Shown here: positions 56,816-64,000 of the stretch, piece after piece
How positions within the stretch are numbered: position 1 is the stretch's first letter
How the letters are laid out: every line of letters starts with the position of its first letter
Origin: Rhinopomastus cyanomelas
Taxonomy: Eukaryota > Chordata > Aves > Bucerotiformes > Rhinopomastidae
Direction of reading: 5' to 3'
DNA: 64,000 bases
Assembly (NCBI GenBank): GCA_013400115.1
Contig: VXBP01004064.1
Coordinates: forward strand, 186,194-250,193
The notes under the pieces: generated by a model
The model's database searches: none
The model's input: only the letters and a program-made list of their open reading frames with translations
Told to the model about the DNA's origin: nothing
Program-made: the position numbers and the translations under genes

Positions 56816-57162
56816 TATGCAAATACCTCAGTGCAAATAAAGGGAAGCAAATGCCATCATGGAGTTACATTTAACAGACCAATACTGTGCTTCCCAATCT
56901 CTGTTGAAACAGCTGACATTTGTCTACAAGCACTTTAGATATCTGTAGTTAGATGAAGTTTATTTATTATTTTTAGATCTATGCATTAAATTTTTTATAC
57001 AGCTACTTAAGCCTTGAAGCTAATGGAGTATTTTGAAGTATTTTCCTTACTTCAGCAGACTTCTGTTCACAGGCAATGTCAGCATTTCTGTGACTTAGGC
57101 TTTATTGTTTTATACAATACAATACATTTCTAAACAAATAAAACATATTCGAGCTCACACCA
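56816..57162. other. Unassigned A+T-rich stretch
   Basis: No feature recognised. Confidence 0.4.
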
Positions 57163-57285
57163 AGGTTTAAAACCTGCACATGTTCCTGTGCATCTTGATC
57201 TAGGTGCTCCAGCTCTGGCAGGGGGATTGGACTAGATGATGTTTTGAGGTCCTTTCCCATCCCTAGTGTTCTGTGATTCTGTTAT
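57163..57285 (+). mobile_element. CR1 3' tail fragment
   Basis: Sense CR1: aaggtttaaaacctgcacat, gggggattggactagatgat and the tail gttctgtgattctgtta. Confidence 0.92.
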
Positions 57286-57357
57286 TAATCCCATGTAACT
57301 TTGGGCTGATACAGAGCACATCGTTAACGAGTAGTGATGAGAATCCTTTAAGAGACA

Positions 57358-57427
57358 GCGCAGAGAAGTGTTGTTACAGAACTCAGTTCACTGCGCAGAG
57401 AAGTGTTGTTACAGAACTCAGTTCACT
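57358..57427. repeat. Perfect 35-bp tandem duplication
   Basis: The unit beginning gcgcagagaagtgttgttac occurs at 57358-57392 and again at 57393-57427 without a difference. Recent tandem duplication in non-CR1 DNA. Confidence 0.94.
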
Positions 57428-57716
57428 ACACGTTGGATATGAGATTCACTTCCCTAAATACAGGCATTCAGGGTGCCCTTTTAGATGCTAAACATATCTT
57501 GCTTGGCCTGGAGGTGCTGCTCAGGTGTTTTATCACTGCTGTTTCATGCTCGCCCCATGGAAATGCCTGAGACATCCTAATGCATCTGTAATGGCTCCAT
57601 AAATACTTATGTTTTAGATAACTGAATTCCATGATAAGAACCATCTTAATCCCCTCACTGTTAGGAAAGCCTTGATAACCAATTTACATGGGGGTAATAA
57701 AATTCTAGACATCTTA
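57428..57716. other. Unassigned stretch
   Basis: No feature recognised. Confidence 0.35.
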
Positions 57717-58125
57717 GAATCATATAATCATAGAACAGTTTCAACTGGACAAGACCTTCAAGACGATCGAGTCCAAACTGTTCCTAGTCCTATCAGCACC
57801 ACTAAACCGCCAAGGCTACATCTACCCTTCTTTTCAACACCTCCAGGGACGGTGGCTCAACCACCTCCCTGGGCAGGCTGTTCCAATGTCTGACAACCCT
57901 TTCAGGAAAGAAATTCCTCATGACAACCAACCTGAACCTCCCCTGGTGCAGCTTCGGGCCATCTTTCCTCATCCTATCACTGGCCACTAGGGAGGACAGA
58001 CCAACCACTGCCTTTCTACACCCTCCTTTCAAGTAGTTGTAGATAGTAAGTTCTCCCCTCAATCTCTTCTTGTGCAGGCTAAACAGTCCCAGAGCCCTCA
58101 ACTGTACCTCATAGAAGACTTGTTC
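57717..58125 (-). mobile_element. CR1 fragment, about 410 bp
   Basis: Antisense CR1: cataatcatagaacagtttc-type start, cctatcagcaccactaaacc, gcaggctgttccaatgtctg and cctcccctggtgcagcttcg. The complement keeps a 108-codon open C-terminal frame. Confidence 0.94.
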
Positions 58126-58440
58126 CATCTTGATTTGATCAGAAGAATCTTAACAATCTCTTTATAAAGCAATAATTCTGCAACCGTTCTAATAGTCGCG
58201 GACATTCTATTGTGAATAAAATGAAGGGCTGAATGAAATTCTGAAAGATATTTGACTGAAATCTGATGAAAATTCTACTGAACGTTTGGAATTCTTTTAG
58301 ATGCATGTTTCTGAGGCTTGTTTTCCACTTACTCCACTGCAGCATTCAATAAGAAAAACCTCTCTTTTTTTTAATGCTTTATATGTTAAATTGTCTAGAA
58401 ATGGAAAGGCGGTGCTACGTTTTAGATAGACTCTTGTTAG
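58126..58440. other. Unassigned stretch
   Basis: No feature recognised. Confidence 0.35.
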
Positions 58441-58863
58441 TGGAATCATGGAATCATCATGGCTGGAAAGGACTTCCAGGATAATCAGGACCAGCCCTCA
58501 TCCCAACAGCTCCCTAACCCCTACACCATGGCCTCAAGTGATCTAGCTCCTTGGTTTTTAAACACCTCCAGGGATGGGGACACCACCACCTCCCTGGGCA
58601 GCCTATTCCAGTGCCCAACCACTCTCTCAGGAAAAAACTTTTTCCTAACATCCAATCTGAACCTCCCCTGACACAATGTGAGGCCATTTTTCCTCATCCT
58701 GTCATCAGTAATTTGGGAGAAGAGACCAGGACCAGCCTCACCACAACCTCCTTTGAGGTAGCTGTAGAAAGCAAGAAGGTCTCCTCTCAGCCTCCTCTTT
58801 TCTAGACGCAATAACACCAGTTCCCCCAGCTGCTCTTCATAGGACATATTTTCTAGACCTCTC
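58441..58863 (-). mobile_element. CR1 fragment, about 420 bp, young-looking
   Basis: Antisense CR1: ggaatcatggaatcatcatg, cctccctgggcagcctattc and cctctcagcctcctcttttc. The complement has a 122-codon open ORF2 C-terminal frame (58521-58889). Confidence 0.94.
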
Positions 58864-59274
58864 ATCTTAAAATTAAAAATCTGTGCCACAATGCCATTAG
58901 GACTCTTCAGGGCATTTTAATGAGATTTTGAAGTTTTTTTGATGGTTGAAGACAGATATTTTGCTGTTTGATGCCTTTGCACCTATCTAAGGTTTATATG
59001 TAAATGACCTTGCTAAACATGCCATGGGGCATCCTAAAAATTTATAGATAGCTTAGTAAAATGTTCTTGGGGGAGCAAAATGATTATTGATACTCAGATG
59101 GCACTCAAAAATTTGTGTTATTTCTTTGAGTTCAGTCTGTGCTGGTTCCTGCTGATTGAGTGATGTGTGCTCTGTAAGAATCAGTTGAGACAGAGCACAT
59201 ATGTAAGAAGAAATGTGAGTCTGGGCATACTTCTTTAGGTAATGAAATCTGTGAAATGAGAAATAAGTGATATG
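58864..59274. other. Unassigned stretch
   Basis: No feature recognised. Confidence 0.4.
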
Positions 59275-59515
59275 AGGAGGAGGTTGCAGAGAGGCAGGGA
59301 TCAGTTTGTTCTCCCTAGTGGCCAGTGATAAGATATGGCAATAAGCTGTGCCAAGGGAGGTTCAGGTTAGATGTCCCCATCCCTGGAGATGTTTAATAGA
59401 AGGATGGATGTTGTGTTTACTGTGGGTTTAGTGGTGCTGATAGGGCTTGGAAAAGGTTGGACTTGGTGATCTTGAAGGTCTCGTCCTATCGAAACCGTTC
59501 GATGACTCCATGATT
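59275..59515 (+). mobile_element. CR1 fragment with a short internal deletion
   Basis: Sense CR1: gaggaggaggttgcagagag, gggaggttcaggttagatgt, then a jump to ccccatccctggagatgtt; tail gatgactccatga. Confidence 0.88.
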
Positions 59516-59639
59516 TGCTCCTTTTTCTGCAGAATTTCAGAAAACCCCCATGTGCTTTTCTGTATAGCTTTGGTGACTACAGCTGTGGAAAATACAGTAT
59601 TTATTTTATTGTTACTTTGATGGAATCAGGGTAAGTAGA
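59516..59639. other. Short gap between CR1 copies
   Basis: Unassigned. Confidence 0.3.
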
Positions 59640-60008
59640 GGCTAGGAGAGGAGAAATTTATGGAGGTACTTAATCACTGTCTATAAATCCATGAAGGCTG
59701 GGAGTCAAGGAGAGAGAAACTTTTCCCTTGTGCCCTGTGGTAGAACAAGAGGCAATGGGTGTCAGTTGGAGTACAGGATGTTCCACCTCAACATGAGGAA
59801 GAATTTCTTTACTATAAGGGTGACAGAACACTGGAATGGGCTGCCCAGGGAGATTGTGGAGTCTCCTTCTCTGGAGACTTTCCAGACCCATCTGCATGTA
59901 TTCCTGTGTGACCCACCCTAAATTCTGTGGCCTGGCTCAAGCAGGGGTGTTGTACTTGATGACCCCCTGGAGGTCTCTTCCAACCCCTAATGGTCTGTGT
60001 GTCCTGTG
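59640..60008 (+). mobile_element. CR1 fragment, 3' part
   Basis: Sense CR1: ggctaggagaggagaaattt, tcagttggagtacaggatgt, actggaatgggctgcccagg and cttccaacccctaatggtc. Confidence 0.93.
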
Positions 60009-61387
60009 CTCTTGAACTGTACAAGGTTATTTTTGTCAGTGAAAACAGTAGCACAACACAACAGTGCCTTTGAAATGTAGAAACAGGACGCAGATTGCAA
60101 ATTAATTCCATTTTTTCAGTTTAAGTCCACATTCCTCCTATGAAAATGGGTCTTCAGTAAAGGAGTTTGTGGACATGGTGGTGTAAAAAAGGTCAGGATT
60201 GTAAAGAAATTATCAAAAGACACTTTCAAAACTAAATATCAATAGAAGAAACACGCAAAATGAATAGTAGACAAAAGCCAAGGGCTCAATTGCCTCTACA
60301 CAGTCAGAGACCTCTTTTCAACAGTGTTTGTTGCACAGCAGCACTGTAAACTGGCCTTGTTTTCAAAATGTAAGTTTTATCCATGACTGGATAAATTTTA
60401 AGTCAACTAGAGTTAACGCTGTAGGTGAATTTGAAGTCAGATGAGTGCACAGCTGGATAAAAATGGCAGAGACTGAGTGGAATCTGAAGCTACTAATAAA
60501 ATAAAGGGAGAATAAAGAAAGTCACAAAGGTGATATGTCCAAAGAAACTACTGTCTGTAGTGCAACGAAACAGGGATGAGTTGAAGCTTTTAGGAGTTAA
60601 ACATATTGAACAGGAAGATAATAATGTGAAGTAAGCACAGAGGAAAGGTGATCTGTCAAACACGTCAAACATTTCCGCAGCTAGGAGTGGCAGCCTTTTT
60701 GCTATTTGGAAAAAACTACTTCTCTACATTCAGCAGAAGACAGAGAATAATTATGTCTCTTCTGAAATACATCCCTCCTCTGGCCTTGCTCATCTCCCCG
60801 AACAGATCCAGACATCTCAGCCTTGCTAATTCTGCTGGACATATTTTTCACTGTTCAAGCAAGGTTGTCATTTCTATCCCCCTGCCAGCTGGCCCTCTGC
60901 TGATGTATTGAAATAACCTGTCATCTGAATGACATCTGGCAGTAAGAGGACTTCTGGTGATGGAGTTGATCACTAAGCTTCATTGACAGAAAGAAGTGAT
61001 TTTGCTCAATCTTTCTCCAGCCTCCCTTCCGGGCAGGAGAATAAAGGAAAATATTCATTAACAAACTTTAAGTTGAATGAGAATACTCGGCCATCCAGAT
61101 ACTTTCCTCCCTTCTTTCTTTCTCTCTTTTGTATTTTTTTGTTTTGTTGCAAAGATTTGTGGGCACAGGGTCTGAAAGCTTTAGCTGAGATTTCCTTCTC
61201 TGGTGATGTTTTTATGCTGCTGTATGTGCTATGCACTGAAGTTTTTTGGGCATTCAGACAAAATCCAGTGCTTAATTATACAGACTAAAATACAGGGTAT
61301 ATTCACATCCTTTGAAGGCATGAAGTGACAGCAGAAGATAAAAGGAAGACATCTGCTCTTTGGCACTGAAATATATTCCTGAAACCA
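60009..61387. other. Unassigned stretch of 1.4 kb
   Basis: Unique-looking A+T-rich DNA. Frames at 60648-60911 and 60983-61288 have no splice or domain support. Confidence 0.4.
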
Positions 61388-61885
61388 AATACACAGATCA
61401 TTAGGGGTTGGAAGGGACCTCTAGGGGTCATCAAGTCTAACCACCTTGCTCGAGTAGGGCCGTAGAATCTAGTGCAGGTCACATAGGAACATATCCAGAT
61501 GGGTTTGGAAAGTCTGCAAATGCACACTGACAGCTCCTGTTCAACTTCTACTACACCCCACCCCGACAAGTCCTTCTCCTCAGTGTTGTCCTCAATCCTT
61601 TCACCTTCCAATCTCTATTCATGCATGGGATTGCGTTGACCCAGGTGCAGACCCTTGCACTTGCTCTTGTTGAACCGCATGCAGTTCACACAGCCCACTT
61701 TTCGAGCCTGATGAGCTCCTTTTAGATGTTCTCCGTTCCCTCCAGTGTGTTGACTTCACCACACAGTTTGGTGTCACCAGCAAACTGACTGAGGGGCGCT
61801 CAATTCCACTGTCCATGGTGCTGACAAAGATGTTAAATGTCACGGTCCAAGCACGGACCCTTGAGGAACAGCCCTCATCACACCT
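61388..61885 (-). mobile_element. CR1 fragment with internal deletion, reaching the RT end
   Basis: Antisense CR1: acacagatcattaggggttg to gatgggtttggaaagtc, then (at about 61516) a jump to tgcaaatgcacactgacagc, gggattgcgttgacccaggt and the RT end gtttggtgtcaccagcaaac. Confidence 0.93.
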
Positions 61886-62485
61886 CTCTGTTTGGACACA
61901 TAATTAACTAATAGATGTGGAAGAAACTCTAATCCAGAAGAGTGTCTGTACAGTTATGTCAGAAAAGCCCTGGTCTTAATCTCGATGCAGCAATTGCTCA
62001 TTGTACAGACTTTTGCAAGTCGTTTGGCCTCTCTCTGTTTCCCTAACTATGGATAACAATAGTCACCTACCTGCCTTCTGATAAAGTTGTTGTGAGGATA
62101 ATCAAAATGAAGTGACCAAAGTTTTAGAGATCATTGTCAGCTGACAGGATAAAATTTGTCATGGTTTCCTTAACATCACACCTCTGTCACACTCTGCAAG
62201 CAGACTCAGGATAAAAAGTGTGATATATCTTATCTAGACATAGAAAGCTGAATAAAGAACAGATTGTCAGTCTAATGTATATCACCAGGGCCCCAGGGCA
62301 GAACAAATCTTTATGGTCAATTTATGAATGCTTGAAAGGTTTAAGTAGGAATAAAATAATGCAGACTGGCAACCTTAACTCTATTATAATTTCCCAGTTC
62401 AAAATTTTTCTTGCTTTAATGAATCGGCCTCAGCAATGGTACCACAGAATTAACTGCATTCCTGAAGTCTCGGTGCACATAGATA
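61886..62485. other. Unassigned stretch
   Basis: No feature recognised. Confidence 0.4.
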
Positions 62486-62795
62486 TTAGAATCATTGTGG
62501 CTGGAAAGGACCTCTAGGATCATCAAGTACAGCCCTCAGCCAAACAGTTCCCTAACCCCTACACCATGGCCTCAAGTGCTCTAGCTACATCTGCAAGGAT
62601 GGGGACTTTACTACCTCCCTGGGCAGCTTGTTCCATTGAGCAACCACTCTCTCAGGAAATAACTTCTTCCTAAGATCCAATCTAAACCTCCCCTGATGCA
62701 ATGTGAGGCCGTTTCCCCTCACCATTAGTGATTTGGGAGAAGAGACCAGCATCAGCCTTGCTGCAACCTCCTTCTGGGTAGCTGTAGAGAGATGC
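62486..62795 (-). mobile_element. CR1 fragment, 3' part
   Basis: Antisense CR1: tagaatcattgtggctggaa, ccctacaccatggcctcaag, cctccctgggcagcttgttc and tccaatctaaacctcccctg. Confidence 0.93.
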
Positions 62796-63197
62796 TACCG
62801 TGATAGATTTGCCTTTCAGCTTCTCAAAGATATAATTCACTGTAAGAAAACAATTGTTTGTAAGACAATTTGATGATCAATTACATGATTAGTAGATTCC
62901 ATTAGCTGGTAATCTTTCCTGATGGGAGAGGAGGGTATCTATAAGGCTGGTGATGGGGAATGAATGCACACAGCAACTGTAAAATCATTGGAAATCTCTC
63001 TCTCCTTCAATCTATTCCCACATTGGCCACATTGTGGAGCTACAACTAAATGAGTCAGAAATGCTGCAGCACCCTGCCATGTTCATCAGAACAGCAGTGC
63101 AGGAGGTAAAACTTCAGCTACTGTGTAGTTTATGCAAATGTTTTTTACTTTTGTTATGAAATATCTGTATTTTTCTTTTAAATCATATAATAAAATA
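62796..63197. other. Unassigned stretch
   Basis: No feature recognised. Confidence 0.35.
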
Positions 63198-63452
63198 AAG
63201 GCACTAAGGGGCACAGCCAGGCCGTCCTTAAACACCTCCAGAGATGGGGACTCCACCACTGTCTTGGGCAGTCCATTCCAGGCTCTGATAACTCTTTCCA
63301 TGAGTAAGGGCTTCCTAACATCTAACCTTAACCCTCCCCTGGCAGCTTCAGGCCCTGCCTTCTTGTCCTGTCACTACTTGCCTGGGAGAAGTGCCTGACT
63401 CCCACCTGAATACAACCTCCATTCAGGGAGCTGTATGGGGGAGAAGGTCCTC
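63198..63452 (-). mobile_element. CR1 fragment lacking its 3' tail
   Basis: Antisense CR1: aaggcactaaggggcacagc, cttgggcagtccattccagg and cccctggcagcttcaggccc. The terminal ~80 bp are absent; it starts after an A+T-rich run. Confidence 0.9.
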
Positions 63453-63499
63453 CCTGAGAAAAGAGTCTGTGAGATAAATTAGGAGATTTTCCCATATTT

Positions 63500-63745
63500 A
63501 ACTTGAAGAGGGAAGATTGAGGTTGAACATGAGGAACAAATTCTTTCCTTTAAGGGTGGTGAGATGGTGGACCAGGTTGCCCATGGCAATTGTGGTTGCC
63601 ACAATCGCTGGCAGTGCTGAAGGCCAGGTTGTCTGGGGCCCTGAGTAACCTGATGTAGTGAAGGTGTCCCTGCCTATGTGGGGGGTTGGAACTCAATGAT
63701 CTTTAAGGTTCCTTCCAATCCTGGCCATTCTAGGGTTCTATGATA
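63500..63745 (+). mobile_element. CR1 3' end
   Basis: Sense CR1: acttgaagagggaagattga, ggtggaccaggttgcccatg, tgtagtgaaggtgtccctgc and the tail cattctagggttctatga. Confidence 0.93.
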
Positions 63746-64000
63746 TGATGTGTTAGGTGATTTTCTAGAATAACTTGCTTTTTCTTGTTACTTTCACTGC
63801 ATTTTTAATATCTGTGTGTTTGTTTATTTTTGCGGGGTACAGCTGAGGTCTGTAAACATCTGTTTCAGCTTTCAGTAATACCAGCTTCACCTGAAGAGGC
63901 CCTCGCTCAACAGCCAGATTGTTGACTGAAGTGTTAGAAGCTGGGAGAAACTCATATCTTTAAAGAAATGCCAGGTATTTGTTTTCAAAAGGTTCTGGGT
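63746..64000. other. Unassigned end of window
   Basis: No feature recognised. Confidence 0.35.

Noticed and set aside
1..64000. tRNA, rRNA, CRISPR, bacterial operon or intact retroviral genes
   Set aside because: Looked for and not seen. The repeats are dispersed CR1 and LTR fragments, not regularly spaced arrays.

Overview
This window looks like avian nuclear DNA. The main evidence is its load of CR1 LINE retrotransposon fragments, the characteristic repeat of bird genomes. I can pick out about 75 fragments on both strands. Adding up my hand-drawn boundaries gives roughly 25 kb, close to 40% of the 64 kb, which is far above the usual bird level. Among birds, such a load is best known in woodpeckers and their relatives (Piciformes) and in the hoopoe/hornbill group. 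That placement is inference from CR1 density alone. Nothing looks bacterial: there are no operons, no long uninterrupted genes, no tRNA or rRNA genes and no CRISPR array. Nearly every open frame over 60 codons is a CR1 remnant, its antisense, or chance.

One host gene can be supported, on the + strand. A CpG-rich promoter at about 13.09-13.57 kb overlaps a first exon with a good donor at 13486/13487. A 51-nt second exon lies at 14039-14089. A third exon at 19242-19394 carries the first plausible ATG (19286) and 36 codons before its donor. Exon phases agree across all three. Another well-formed exon lies at 38977-39110, but its phase requires at least one exon between it and exon 3 if both belong to the same gene. 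I do not recognise the protein. A second GC-rich patch at 8.45-8.71 kb contains a close match to the CTCF consensus and may be another promoter or an insulator.

The rest is repeat-dominated intergenic or intronic DNA. Besides CR1 there is a family of LTR-like elements in three copies: a long GC-rich + strand copy with a TATA box at 23143-24351, and two partial - strand copies at about 26.92-27.56 and 44.29-45.12 kb. A different possible - strand LTR sits at about 15.59-16.33 kb, with three tandem repeat units upstream of a TATA-like box. A decayed ERV-like stretch lies at about 53.93-54.60 kb. Two CR1-into-CR1 insertions are visible (12006-13004 and 49999-50663), several CR1s have lost internal segments, and some fragments are arranged as inverted pairs.

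The only ambiguous base (N, 39875) separates two nearly identical 150-bp copies, which looks like an assembly artefact. I found no convincing new biological system. The points most worth checking are the unidentified gene, the CTCF-like site, the LTR family with its embedded CpG island, and the CR1 insertions lying close to splice sites.
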